Positions 6,462 to 14,859 of a stretch of 20,968 nt of DNA are shown here, piece by piece. Position 1 is the first letter of the stretch; every line of letters begins with the position of its first letter. Origin of the DNA: an uncultured Lachnospiraceae bacterium (GTDB taxonomy: Bacteria > Bacillota_A > Clostridia > Lachnospirales > Lachnospiraceae); the NCBI GenBank assembly GCA_947175285.1, contig CAMWMM010000026.1, forward strand, positions 1-20,968. The letters run 5' to 3'. The notes beneath the pieces were generated by a model, which ran no database searches, was not told where the DNA came from, and saw only the letters and a list, made by a program, of their open reading frames with translations. A program made the position numbers and the translations under genes.

Positions 6462-7924
6462 GAAAATTAAAAGAATTGTTAGCGAATATAGAATATCAAT
6501 GTATCAGAGGTACAGAAGAGATAGAAGTGACAGAGATTGTCTATGACTCCAGAAAAGTAGTGCAGGACAGTCTTTTTATCTGTATTCAGGGAGCAAACGC
6601 GGATGGGCATGATTACGCTGAACAGGTGGTATCGGCAGGCGCTGCGGTCCTGGTGGTACAAAAAGAAGTGGAACTTCCGGAAGATGCCGCGGTAACGGTT
6701 ATTCAGGTGGCGGATACCCGCTATGCCATGGCTTTTATTTCGGCTGCCTATTTCGGGAATCCGGCGGAAAAATTACAGGTAATCGGTATTACCGGAACAA
6801 AGGGAAAGACAACGACAACTTATCTTGTAAAATCCATTTTAGAGCAGGCAGGAAGAAAAGTCGGTCTGATTGGAACGATTGAAGTGATTATCGGAGAGAC
6901 GCATATTCATGCGAACAATACGACGCCGGAATCTTATCTGGTGCAGCAGTATTTTAGGCAGATGGCGGATGCAGGATGCGATACGGTTGTTATGGAAGTA
7001 TCTTCTCAGGGACTGATGCTTCACAGAACTCAGGGATTTATTTTTGACTACGGTATTTTTACGAATCTGGAACCCGACCATATCGGACCGAATGAGCATA
7101 AAGATTTTGAAGATTATCTGCACTGTAAAGGAATGCTTTTTAAGCAGTGTAAGGTCGGTATCGTAAATCGGGATGATGAACATTGGGAACGCGTGACTAA
7201 AGGGCATACCTGCGCACTTGAAACATATGGTATTCAGACGGACGCCGATTTAAAAGCGGAAAATCTGGAACTGGTTTCCGGCGGCGGAAAGTTAGGTGTT
7301 TCTTTTGATGTGACAGGGCTTATGAATTTTCATGTAGAGTCAGCGGCTCCCGGCAAGTTCAGTGTTTATAATGCGTTGACGGCGATTGCGATATGCCGGC
7401 ATTTTCAGGTGCCGCAGGATGCCATAAAAAATGCTCTTTTACAGGCAAAAGTGAAAGGCAGGATTGAACTGGTAAAAGTATCGGATGATTTTACACTGAT
7501 GATAGACTATGCGCATAATGCAATGGCGCTGCAAAGCCTGTTGTCCACGTTAAAAGAGTATCATCCGCACCGCCTTGTCTGTCTGTTTGGCTGCGGCGGA
7601 AACCGTTCCAAGCTGCGGCGGTATGAGATGGGAGAAGTCAGCGGCAAGCTGGCGGATTTAACGATTATTACTTCGGATAATCCGCGTTTTGAAGAACCGC
7701 AGGATATTATCAATGATATTAAGACAGGAATCGGCAAAACCGATGGAGAGTATGTGGAAATCTGTGACAGGAAAGAAGCCATTGCTTATGCAATCGCGCA
7801 TGGCGAGCCGGGAGATATTATTGTACTGGCGGGAAAAGGGCATGAGGATTATCAAGAGATAAAAGGGGTAAAATATCCAATGGATGAAAGAGATTTAATC
7901 CGTGATATTCTGGCAGAGAAATAA
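6455..7924 (+). CDS. murE: UDP-N-acetylmuramoyl-tripeptide synthetase MurE (likely meso-DAP type)
   Basis: MurE adds the third residue of the peptidoglycan stem peptide to UDP-MurNAc-L-Ala-D-Glu in the cytoplasm, using ATP. The 489-residue protein has the three Mur-ligase domains. Visible motifs are the P-loop GITGTKGKTT (111-120), NTTPESYLVQ, MEVSSQG (180-186), DH at 208-209, K225 as the probable carbamylated lysine, and DYAHNA (351-356). DNPRFE at 408-413 is the DNPR-type motif associated with meso-diaminopimelate rather than lysine. Variations from common MurE are Q185 where histidine is usual (EVSSH) and NA after DYAH where TP is usual. AAAGGG five bases before ATG 6455 supports the start. 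It stands apart from the usual mur/fts cluster and heads the priA run, with a 30-base gap to priA. Confidence 0.92.
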   Translation: MVRKLKELLANIEYQCIRGTEEIEVTEIVYDSRKVVQDSLFICIQGANADGHDYAEQVVSAGAAVLVVQKEVELPEDAAVTVIQVADTRYAMAFISAAYFGNPAEKLQVIGITGTKGKTTTTYLVKSILEQAGRKVGLIGTIEVIIGETHIHANNTTPESYLVQQYFRQMADAGCDTVVMEVSSQGLMLHRTQGFIFDYGIFTNLEPDHIGPNEHKDFEDYLHCKGMLFKQCKVGIVNRDDEHWERVTKGHTCALETYGIQTDADLKAENLELVSGGGKLGVSFDVTGLMNFHVESAAPGKFSVYNALTAIAICRHFQVPQDAIKNALLQAKVKGRIELVKVSDDFTLMIDYAHNAMALQSLLSTLKEYHPHRLVCLFGCGGNRSKLRRYEMGEVSGKLADLTIITSDNPRFEEPQDIINDIKTGIGKTDGEYVEICDRKEAIAYAIAHGEPGDIIVLAGKGHEDYQEIKGVKYPMDERDLIRDILAEK

Positions 7925-7954
7925 GAAAAATGAAACAGGATGAAAGGATAACGG

Positions 7955-10192
7955 ATGAGTAAAAAATACGCGGATGTTATCATAGATATTTCCCATGAAA
8001 AAGTTGACAGACCTTTTCAGTACAGAATCCCGGATGAACTTTTGGATAAGATTGCGCCGGGAATCCGGGTGCATGTTCCGTTTGGAAAAGGCAATAAAGA
8101 TATGACGGGGTATGTGGTCGAATTATCAGATAAGACGGATTATCCGGAGGAAAAAATAAAAGAGATTCGCTGTATTGATGAAAAAGGCACTACGCTTGAA
8201 AGTGATTTGATACAGACGGCATACTGGATGAAGAGTCACTATGGTTCTACGATGATAACAGCATTAAAAACAGTGCTTCCGGTCAAACATAAACTGAAAC
8301 AGCCGGAAAAAAAGAAAATTGTCCGTCTTTGCAGCGAAGAAGAGATAAAAGAACAACTGGCAGAATGCGCCAGGAAGCATCAAACTGCGAAAGTCAGAGT
8401 ATTGGAAGCTTTGCTTGATGAGGAAATCCTGCCGCATGCTCTCCTTAGAGAGAAGTTAAATGTGGCGGCGCCGACCTTGAACAGTTTGGAAAAACAGGGT
8501 ATTATTTCTATAGAAACGGAAAGCTATTACAGAAATCCCGTAAAGAGAATGGCCGGAAAAGAGGCGGCAAGACCGCTCAGTGAGAAACAGCGTTTTATCA
8601 TAGAAGACGTCATGAAAGATTACCGGAGCGGCAAGACGGGGACTTATCTGATACACGGCATTACCGGCAGCGGAAAAACGGAAGTCTACATGGGGTTAAT
8701 TGAGCAGATGATAGCGATGGGCAGGCAGGCGATTGTCCTGATTCCGGAAATCGCGCTGACATATCAGACGCTGCTTCGTTTTTATAAGAGATTCGGAGAC
8801 AGGGTTTCCGTGATGAATTCCACGCTGTCCATGGGGGAGAAATACGACCAGATGGAACGTGCCAGACGGGGAGAACTCGATGTGATTATCGGTCCGCGTT
8901 CGGCGTTATTTACTCCGTTTCCCAAACTTGGGATTATAGTTATAGATGAGGAACATGAAAACAGTTATAAAAGTGAGTCTATGCCCAAATACCATGCGCG
9001 GGAGACGGCAATACAGATTGCTTCCATGAGAGGGGCAAGTGTTGTGCTTGGTTCGGCAACACCTTCGTTAGAAGCCTATTACCGTGCAGGTAAAGGGGAG
9101 TATAAGCTGTATCGCCTGACAGAGCGTTTGAGCGGAGGACAGTTGCCACAGGTATATACGATAGATTTGCGGAAAGAATTACAAGAGGGAAACCGTTCTA
9201 TTTTCAGCCGGAAATTAAAAAGTCTTTTGGAAGAGAGACTGTCGACGGGGGAGCAGACGATGCTTTTTTTAAACCGGAGAGGTTATGCGGGTTTTATTTC
9301 GTGCAGGGCATGCGGTCATGTAATGAAATGTCCGCACTGTGATGTGTCTTTATCGGAACATCGAAACGGAATGCTTGTCTGCCATTACTGCGGCTATGAA
9401 GAAAGGCGGGTGCAGAAATGTCCGGAGTGCGGTTCTCCGTATCTGTTAGGATTTAAGGCGGGTACGGAACAGATAGAGGAAGCCGTTCATAAAGAGTTTC
9501 CGGGAGCAAGGGTACTGCGGATGGATGCGGATTCCACAAGGACTAAGGAAAGCTATGAAAAGATATTATCTGCTTTTGCCGATGGTAAGGCGGATATTCT
9601 GGTGGGCACGCAGATGATAGTGAAAGGGCATGATTTTCCCAATGTCACGCTGGTAGGGATTCTGGCGGCGGATTTATCCTTAAACCAGAACGATTACCGT
9701 GCAGGTGAGAGAACATTCCAGCTTCTGACACAGGCAGCAGGCAGGGCAGGCAGGGGAACTAAGGCGGGAGAGGTTGTTATACAGACCTATCAGCCGGAGC
9801 ATTACAGTATTGTACATGCGGCGAATCAGGACTATGAAAGCTTTTACGCGGAAGAGATATTATACCGGGAACTATTACAATATCCGCCGGCGGCACATAT
9901 GCTTGCCATACTGGTTCTTTCCAAAGAGGAAGAAGAGGGAAAAGCGGTATTGGAACAGTTTTGCGGCTTGATAGAAAAGCATTTTCAGGCAGAAAGTGCA
10001 CCGTATATTATCGGTCCCGCGCAGGCGGCGATTTCCAAAATAAATGACTGGTACCGGCATACGTTGTATTTGAAGCATGCGGATTATGAGAAACTGGTTC
10101 AGATAAAAGATATGTTGGAAAGATACGGTAAAGAACAGGATTTAAAAAATCTGAACATACAGTTTGATTTTAATCCTATGACTACATATTAA
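7955..10192 (+). CDS. priA: Primosomal protein N' (replication restart helicase PriA)
   Basis: PriA recognises abandoned replication forks and D-loops, unwinds DNA 3' to 5', and starts loading of the replicative helicase. The 745-residue protein has the N-terminal 3'-DNA-binding domain (YADVIIDISHEKVDRPFQYRIP), a winged-helix region, and a superfamily 2 helicase core. Walker A is GITGSGKT at 235-242 and the Walker B box is DEEH at 331-334. Eight cysteines that bind two zinc ions are all present at 450, 453, 459, 462, 476, 479, 489 and 492. Motif VI reads QAAGRAGRG. Length is normal. A GAAAGGA-type site lies before the ATG. In many Bacillota priA precedes def and fmt, exactly as here. Confidence 0.96.
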   Translation: MSKKYADVIIDISHEKVDRPFQYRIPDELLDKIAPGIRVHVPFGKGNKDMTGYVVELSDKTDYPEEKIKEIRCIDEKGTTLESDLIQTAYWMKSHYGSTMITALKTVLPVKHKLKQPEKKKIVRLCSEEEIKEQLAECARKHQTAKVRVLEALLDEEILPHALLREKLNVAAPTLNSLEKQGIISIETESYYRNPVKRMAGKEAARPLSEKQRFIIEDVMKDYRSGKTGTYLIHGITGSGKTEVYMGLIEQMIAMGRQAIVLIPEIALTYQTLLRFYKRFGDRVSVMNSTLSMGEKYDQMERARRGELDVIIGPRSALFTPFPKLGIIVIDEEHENSYKSESMPKYHARETAIQIASMRGASVVLGSATPSLEAYYRAGKGEYKLYRLTERLSGGQLPQVYTIDLRKELQEGNRSIFSRKLKSLLEERLSTGEQTMLFLNRRGYAGFISCRACGHVMKCPHCDVSLSEHRNGMLVCHYCGYEERRVQKCPECGSPYLLGFKAGTEQIEEAVHKEFPGARVLRMDADSTRTKESYEKILSAFADGKADILVGTQMIVKGHDFPNVTLVGILAADLSLNQNDYRAGERTFQLLTQAAGRAGRGTKAGEVVIQTYQPEHYSIVHAANQDYESFYAEEILYRELLQYPPAAHMLAILVLSKEEEEGKAVLEQFCGLIEKHFQAESAPYIIGPAQAAISKINDWYRHTLYLKHADYEKLVQIKDMLERYGKEQDLKNLNIQFDFNPMTTY

Positions 10193-10213
10193 ACAAAGGA
10201 GCAAAGTGGTAAA

Positions 10214-10687
10214 ATGGCAATTAGAAATATTCGGGAGATTGGGGATTCCGTATTGGAGAAAAACTGTAAGGAAGTAAAGGAAATAACACCCAGAATACAG
10301 GAATTGATAGGAGATATGTATGATACGCTGTATGAAGCAAACGGTGTCGGTCTTGCGGCGCCGCAGGTCGGTATTTTAAAAAGAATCGTCGTGATTGATA
10401 CGACAGGGGAAGACCCGATATTGTTAATTAACCCTAAAGTTCTGGAAACAAGCGGTGAACAGACAGGTTATGAAGGATGCCTCAGCGTACCGGGCAAGAC
10501 CGGTCAGGTAACAAGACCGAACTATGTGAAGCTGCTTGCTTATGATGAGAATCTGGAACCTTTTGAGATTGAGGGAACAGAGTTGCTTGCAAGGGCTATG
10601 ATGCACGAACTCGACCATCTTAACGGACATTTATATGTGGAGAGAGTTGAGGGTGAGTTACAGGATGTTGAGGAAGTAGAAGAATAA
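10214..10687 (+). CDS. def: Peptide deformylase
   Basis: This enzyme removes the formyl group from the N-terminal methionine of new proteins, acting at the ribosome exit. The 157-residue product has all three family motifs: GVGLAAPQ at 44-51, EGCLS at 87-91 and HELDH at 131-135. C89, H131 and H135 bind the metal and E132 is the catalytic acid/base. The short C-terminus and overall size suggest a type 1 enzyme. An AAAGGAG site is centred about 15 bases before the ATG, a slightly long spacing. Pairing with fmt, which adds the same formyl group, is the classic arrangement; here a 78-base gap with a palindromic element separates them. Confidence 0.96.
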   Translation: MAIRNIREIGDSVLEKNCKEVKEITPRIQELIGDMYDTLYEANGVGLAAPQVGILKRIVVIDTTGEDPILLINPKVLETSGEQTGYEGCLSVPGKTGQVTRPNYVKLLAYDENLEPFEIEGTELLARAMMHELDHLNGHLYVERVEGELQDVEEVEE

Positions 10688-10740
10688 TGTGAAAAATAAA
10701 TTTTTCACATGCAAGTTTGTGCCTAATGGCCCAAACTCGC
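10687..10740. repeat. Compound palindrome and hairpin between def and fmt
   Basis: Two structures lie side by side. The first is a perfect palindrome with 11-base arms (10687-10697 and 10700-10710, arm ATGTGAAAAAT) around a two-base centre; it starts inside the def stop codon. The second is a hairpin at 10711-10740: outer GC/GC, AGTTTG with CAAACT, then GCC with GGC, closing on a TAAT loop, interrupted by two single mismatches. Neither has a downstream T run, so a standard terminator is unlikely. It could be a dispersed intergenic repeat, an operator or an RNA processing site. Confidence 0.7.
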
Positions 10741-10765
10741 GGGTTGAGAGAAAGGTATGATATAG

Positions 10766-11704
10766 ATGAAAATAATTTACATGGGAACTCCCGATTTTTC
10801 GGTAGGGGCATTGGAAGCGCTTATCGCGGCAGGGCATCAGGTCGTGCTTGTCGTTACGCAACCGGATAAACCGAAAGGACGCGGAAAGGAAATGCAGATG
10901 ACGCCGGTCAAAGAGTGTGCATTAAAACATAATATTCCGGTTTTCCAGCCGGTGAAAGTGAAAGATGCCGAAGCGGTAGAGACGCTTCGTTCTTATAGCG
11001 CGGATGTTTTTATCGTAGCGGCTTTTGGGCAGATTGTGTCAGAAGAGATTCTGACAATGCCAAAGTACGGCTGCATTAATATCCATGCTTCCCTGCTTCC
11101 GAAATACCGTGGGGCAGGACCGATTCAGTGGGCGATACTGAATGGGGAGAAAGAGACCGGAATTACCATTATGCAGATGGATAAAGGGATTGACACAGGG
11201 GATATGTTATTACAGCGTGTCGTGCCGATTGATGAGAATGAGACCGGGGACAGCTTACATGATAAACTTGCCCGTGTAGGAGCGGAACTGATTGTGGAGG
11301 CGCTGCCCAAAATCGAAGCAGGGGAAATAACTCCTGTAAAACAGAACGATGCAGAGTCCTGTTATGCGAAAATGCTGCAAAAGTCAATGGGAAGGATTGA
11401 CTGGGAGAAAGATGCGCAGCAGATAGAAAGAATGGTGCGGGGATTAAATTCCTGGCCCAGTGCGTACACTACTTATCACGGAAAAAATTTAAAGATATGG
11501 GAAAGCAGTGTATGTGAAGAAGATAAACTGTCTAAAAAGGCAAAACCCGGTATGATAACGGCAGTGGAAAAAGATGCTTTTTATGTACAGACCGGAGAAA
11601 AGACCTTAAAAATTACAAGTGTACAGTTAGAGGGAAAGAAGAAAATGGCGGTAAAAGAGTTTTTACTCGGCTGTCAGATGAAAACAGAGGAGGTACTTGA
11701 TTAA
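10766..11704 (+). CDS. fmt: Methionyl-tRNA formyltransferase
   Basis: Fmt transfers a formyl group from 10-formyl-tetrahydrofolate to Met-tRNA(fMet), making the initiator tRNA. The 312-residue protein starts MKIIYMGTPDFSVGALEAL, typical of the family, followed by TQPDKPKGRG. The catalytic triad is visible: N105 and H107 in the INIHASLLPKYRGAGPIQW region and D143 in GIDTGD, offset by one from E. coli numbering. The C-terminal OB-like domain with MVRGLNSWPSAYT is complete. Start ATG 10766 is preceded by AAAGG at about nine bases. The stop is one base before the ATG preferred for the next gene, suggesting tight coupling. No defects seen. Confidence 0.96.
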   Translation: MKIIYMGTPDFSVGALEALIAAGHQVVLVVTQPDKPKGRGKEMQMTPVKECALKHNIPVFQPVKVKDAEAVETLRSYSADVFIVAAFGQIVSEEILTMPKYGCINIHASLLPKYRGAGPIQWAILNGEKETGITIMQMDKGIDTGDMLLQRVVPIDENETGDSLHDKLARVGAELIVEALPKIEAGEITPVKQNDAESCYAKMLQKSMGRIDWEKDAQQIERMVRGLNSWPSAYTTYHGKNLKIWESSVCEEDKLSKKAKPGMITAVEKDAFYVQTGEKTLKITSVQLEGKKKMAVKEFLLGCQMKTEEVLD

Positions 11705-11705
11705 G

Positions 11706-12425
11706 ATGGGAACTTATGGCGGATATTACGGGATGCATTTTGACTCTACTTACATGCTTGTCATTATCGGCGCAGTGCTTTGTATTCTTGCGCAGATGCG
11801 TGTCAGTTCAACATTTAATAAATATGCTAAAGTAAGAAGTGCGAGCGGAATGACGGGTGCGCAGGCGGCGCAGCGGATTTTACAGCTTTCCGGCATCTAT
11901 GATGTGCGTATCGAGCATATCAGGGGAAACCTGACAGACCACTATGACCCGTCAGCAAAAGTGCTCAGACTTTCGGATGCCACATATGGTTCGGATTCGG
12001 TTGCGGCAATCGGCGTTGCGGCGCATGAGTGCGGCCATGCCGTACAGCATCAAAAAGATTATGCACCGTTAAAAATCCGTTCAGCATTAGTGCCGGCGGC
12101 AAATATCGGTTCCAGACTCGGTATTCCGATTATTTTGATTGGTGCATTATTGGGGATGAATCAAATGTTGATTCATGTTGGGATTTGGGTCTTTGCCCTT
12201 GCCGTTTTGTTTCAGATTGTGACGCTGCCGGTAGAATTTAACGCATCGGGCAGGGCGCTTTCTATGCTTGGGAACTATGGCTTGATGGGAAGCGAAGAGA
12301 CAAACGGATGCCGTAAAGTTTTAAGTGCCGCGGCGCTGACTTATGTTGCGGCAGCAGCTTCTTCTATTTTACAACTGCTTCGTTTGGTTCTTTTATTTGG
12401 AAATAACAGCAGAAGAAGAGATTAA
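11706..12425 (+). CDS. Membrane-associated zinc metallopeptidase (YugP-like)
   Basis: This is a predicted integral membrane protease of the DUF2268/YugP-like neutral zinc metallopeptidase group; its substrate is unknown to me. The protein of about 239 residues begins with a glycine/tyrosine-rich stretch and a membrane helix (LVIIGAVLCILAQ), followed by the conserved STFNKYAKVRSASGMTGAQAA segment. The zinc motif HECGH is at 107-111 (H107, H111 ligands, E108 catalytic). Hydrophobic segments follow (IPIILIGALLG and GIWVFALAVLFQIVTLPVEF), plus a last one near the C-terminus (ILQLLRLVLLF) before a basic tail. AGGAGG at 11688-11693 is 12 bases from ATG 11706 but only three from an alternative TTG at 11697, which would overlap fmt; the start is therefore uncertain by three codons. 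It sits between fmt and rsmB. Confidence 0.85.
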   Translation: MGTYGGYYGMHFDSTYMLVIIGAVLCILAQMRVSSTFNKYAKVRSASGMTGAQAAQRILQLSGIYDVRIEHIRGNLTDHYDPSAKVLRLSDATYGSDSVAAIGVAAHECGHAVQHQKDYAPLKIRSALVPAANIGSRLGIPIILIGALLGMNQMLIHVGIWVFALAVLFQIVTLPVEFNASGRALSMLGNYGLMGSEETNGCRKVLSAAALTYVAAAASSILQLLRLVLLFGNNSRRRD

Positions 12426-12426
12426 T

Positions 12427-13791
12427 GTGAAAAATATGATGAATACAAGGGAAATAATTTTAGATATTCTGTTGGAACTTGCAAAAACGGATAGTTATGT
12501 AAACTTATTGCTTGCGGATGTACTGGACAAATACGACTATCTTTTGCCGAAAGAAAAAGCGTTTATTAAGAGAGTTACGGAAGGGACAATGGAACGCAGG
12601 ATTCAGATTGATTATATACTGAATCAGATTTCCAAAGTGCCGACAGAAAAAATGAAGCCGCTTATCCGGGAACTTCTGCGGATGAGCGTATATCAGATAA
12701 TGTTTATGGATGCCATTCCTGATTCGGCAGTCTGCAATGAGGCAGTCCGCCTTGCAAAGAAGCGGAAATTCGGGTCCCTGCAGGGATATGTAAACGGTGT
12801 ACTTAGGAATGTATCCAGGCAAAAACAGACGGTTTCCTATCCTGATGAGAAAAAAGAACCGGCTCGTTATCTTTCGGTGATGTATTCCATGCCGCAGTGG
12901 CTGGTGGAACATTTTCTGTTAAGCTATGATAAGGAAACTGTTGAGAAAATGCTGGACGCATTTTTAGAGCAAATGCCGGTGACAATCCGACTGGAAGAAA
13001 ATATGACGAAAAAAGAGCGGGAAGAACTTCTTGCAGCATGGGAAAAAAAGGGTATTGTGATTAGGAACCACCCATGGTTATCTTATGCGCTGCAAATAGA
13101 GAAAGCGGACGGCATCAGGCATCTTCCCGGTTATGAAGAGGGCTTTTTTACCGTGCAGGATGTCAGCTCTATGTTAGTGGTGGAAGCGGCGGACATCCGG
13201 AAAGGGCAGACGGTTATTGATGTCTGTGCGGCGCCCGGCGGTAAGTCACTGCATGCGGCATCCAAACTGGAGAAAACGGGAAAAGTTCTTTCGTTTGACA
13301 TTACGGAGAGAAAACTTGCGCGTATGGAAGAAAACCGTATGCGGATGCGGAAAGAGAATATGGAGACGGCAATTGCCGATGCCAGACATTATCAGGAGAA
13401 TCTGTACCAGTCCGCAGATGTTGTTTTAGCGGATGTGCCATGTTCGGGACTGGGCGTCATCGGGAAAAAACCGGATATTAAATATCATGTATCGGAGCAG
13501 TCTTTAGAAGAGATTCTTTCCCTGCAAAAAGAAATACTGAAAAACGCAGTGTCTTATGTGAAACCGGGCGGTATTTTGATGTATAGTACCTGTACCGTCA
13601 ATCCGGAGGAAAATGAAAAAACGGTGGAATGGCTTTGTGATACTTTTTCCTTTACGTTAGAGGATATGAGCGCATATCTGCCGGATGACTTAAAAGAAGC
13701 CGGGAAAAGCGGAATGATACAGCTTCTTCCGGGGATTCATGAAACGGACGGTTTCTTTTTTGCAAAACTGAGGAAAGCGGCGAAAGGATAA
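12427..13791 (+). CDS. rsmB: 16S rRNA (cytosine-967 C5)-methyltransferase RsmB
   Basis: RsmB methylates C967 of 16S rRNA with S-adenosylmethionine. The protein of about 454 residues has an N-terminal NusB-like RNA-binding domain (roughly 1-140, with REIILDILLELA and EKAFIKRVTEGTMERRIQIDYIL) and a Rossmann methyltransferase domain. DVCAAPGGKS (265-274) is the AdoMet-binding motif. The two Cys motifs of the m5C family are PCSG with C339 and YSTCT with C389, the latter expected to be the nucleophile. The start is uncertain: GTG 12427, ATG 12436 and ATG 12439 are all in frame, and only a weak AGAAGAG site is present, whose spacing best suits the GTG. The gene is essentially adjacent to the upstream stop. 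A much longer 5' extension in this frame would run into the metallopeptidase gene and is not credible. Confidence 0.93.
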   Translation: MKNMMNTREIILDILLELAKTDSYVNLLLADVLDKYDYLLPKEKAFIKRVTEGTMERRIQIDYILNQISKVPTEKMKPLIRELLRMSVYQIMFMDAIPDSAVCNEAVRLAKKRKFGSLQGYVNGVLRNVSRQKQTVSYPDEKKEPARYLSVMYSMPQWLVEHFLLSYDKETVEKMLDAFLEQMPVTIRLEENMTKKEREELLAAWEKKGIVIRNHPWLSYALQIEKADGIRHLPGYEEGFFTVQDVSSMLVVEAADIRKGQTVIDVCAAPGGKSLHAASKLEKTGKVLSFDITERKLARMEENRMRMRKENMETAIADARHYQENLYQSADVVLADVPCSGLGVIGKKPDIKYHVSEQSLEEILSLQKEILKNAVSYVKPGGILMYSTCTVNPEENEKTVEWLCDTFSFTLEDMSAYLPDDLKEAGKSGMIQLLPGIHETDGFFFAKLRKAAKG

Positions 13792-13800
13792 TATCATCTT

Positions 13801-14847
13801 ATGGAGAAAAGCAAAATAGATATCAAATCCCTGACATTATCCGAATTACAGGAGCAGATGCAGATATTATCGGAAAAACCGTATCGGGCAAAACAGTTAT
13901 ATGACTGGATGCATGTAAAGCTTGCAAGAGATTATGAGGAAATGAGTAATTTACCGAAGAGCCTGAAAGAAAAGTGCAGAGAGCATTTTTCGTATACGGC
14001 GCTTAATGCACTCAAAGTACAGGAATCCGCAATTGACGGAACCAAAAAATTTCTGTTTGCACTTGCCGACGGCAATGTGGTGGAAAGTGTTTGGATGCGG
14101 TATAAGCACGGAAATTCTGTTTGTATCTCTTCTCAGGTGGGATGCAGGATGGGGTGTAAATTCTGTGCTTCCACATTAGACGGATGGGAAAGAAATTTAG
14201 AGCCTTCTGAGATGCTCGACCAGATTTATGCGATTACGAGACTGACCGGGGAGCGGGTTTCCAATGTAGTTGTAATGGGAACGGGAGAACCGCTTGACAA
14301 TTATGATAACCTTCTGCGCTTTATAAAGCTTTTGACGGATGAAAACGGATTACATATCAGCCAGCGCAGTATTACGGTTTCAACCTGCGGCATTGTGCCG
14401 AAAATGCGGCAGCTTGCGCAGGAAAAATTACAGATTACACTTGCCTTGTCACTTCATGCCGCTACCAATGAAAAAAGACGTCGGTTAATGCCGGTTGCAA
14501 ATCAGTATTCTCTGGATGAATTAATGGAAGTATGTGCATACTATTTTGAAAAAACAGGAAGAAGAATTACCTTTGAATATAGTCTGGCAGACGGTGTTAA
14601 TGATACAAAAGAAGATATCAAAGAACTGACCGATTTGATAAAACCGCTTAACGCCCATGTCAATCTGATTCCGATAAACCCCGTCAAAGAGCGGGATTTC
14701 GTACAGTCTGACAAGACGGCGATAGATGTATTTAAAAATAAACTTGAAAAAAATGGAATAAATGTTACTATTAGAAGAGAAATGGGCAGGGATATCGATG
14801 GCGCCTGCGGACAGCTCAGACGAAAATATATGACAAAGCAGTCATAG
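13801..14847 (+). CDS. rlmN: Dual-specificity 23S rRNA/tRNA adenine-C2 methyltransferase RlmN
   Basis: RlmN is a radical SAM enzyme that makes 2-methyladenosine at A2503 of 23S rRNA and, in the studied enterobacterial enzyme, at A37 of some tRNAs. The 348-residue protein has the iron-sulfur cluster motif CRMGCKFC with cysteines 115, 119 and 122. VVMGTGEPLDNYDN follows. The methyl-carrying C336 in DGACGQL near the C-terminus corresponds to E. coli C355. The N-terminal region with KPYRAKQLYDWMH is the usual RNA-binding accessory domain. A Cfr resistance enzyme shares these motifs, but the operon position next to rsmB and prpC strongly favours RlmN. AAAGGA at the end of rsmB is the likely ribosome site. 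No missing residues. Confidence 0.96.
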   Translation: MEKSKIDIKSLTLSELQEQMQILSEKPYRAKQLYDWMHVKLARDYEEMSNLPKSLKEKCREHFSYTALNALKVQESAIDGTKKFLFALADGNVVESVWMRYKHGNSVCISSQVGCRMGCKFCASTLDGWERNLEPSEMLDQIYAITRLTGERVSNVVVMGTGEPLDNYDNLLRFIKLLTDENGLHISQRSITVSTCGIVPKMRQLAQEKLQITLALSLHAATNEKRRRLMPVANQYSLDELMEVCAYYFEKTGRRITFEYSLADGVNDTKEDIKELTDLIKPLNAHVNLIPINPVKERDFVQSDKTAIDVFKNKLEKNGINVTIRREMGRDIDGACGQLRRKYMTKQS

Positions 14848-14852
14848 GAGGG
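14845..14852 (+). promoter_or_regulatory. Ribosome binding site that fixes the prpC GTG start
   Basis: TAGGAGGG overlaps the rlmN stop codon and is seven bases before GTG 14860. A nearer ATG at 14855 is out of frame and meets a stop after three codons, so GTG is the supported start. Confidence 0.7.
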
Positions 14853-14859
14853 AAATGCA

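Noticed and set aside
10721..10730. The ten bases GCCTAATGGC occur both in the tmRNA tag hairpin (3161-3170) and in the def-fmt hairpin.
   Set aside because: Both are short self-complementary loops; flanking sequence differs, so coincidence or convergent hairpin form is more likely than shared origin.
12343..12426. Longer 5' extension of rsmB starting MLRQQLLLFYN.
   Set aside because: It overlaps the end of the metallopeptidase gene out of frame, lacks a ribosome site and has no resemblance to the RsmB N-terminus.
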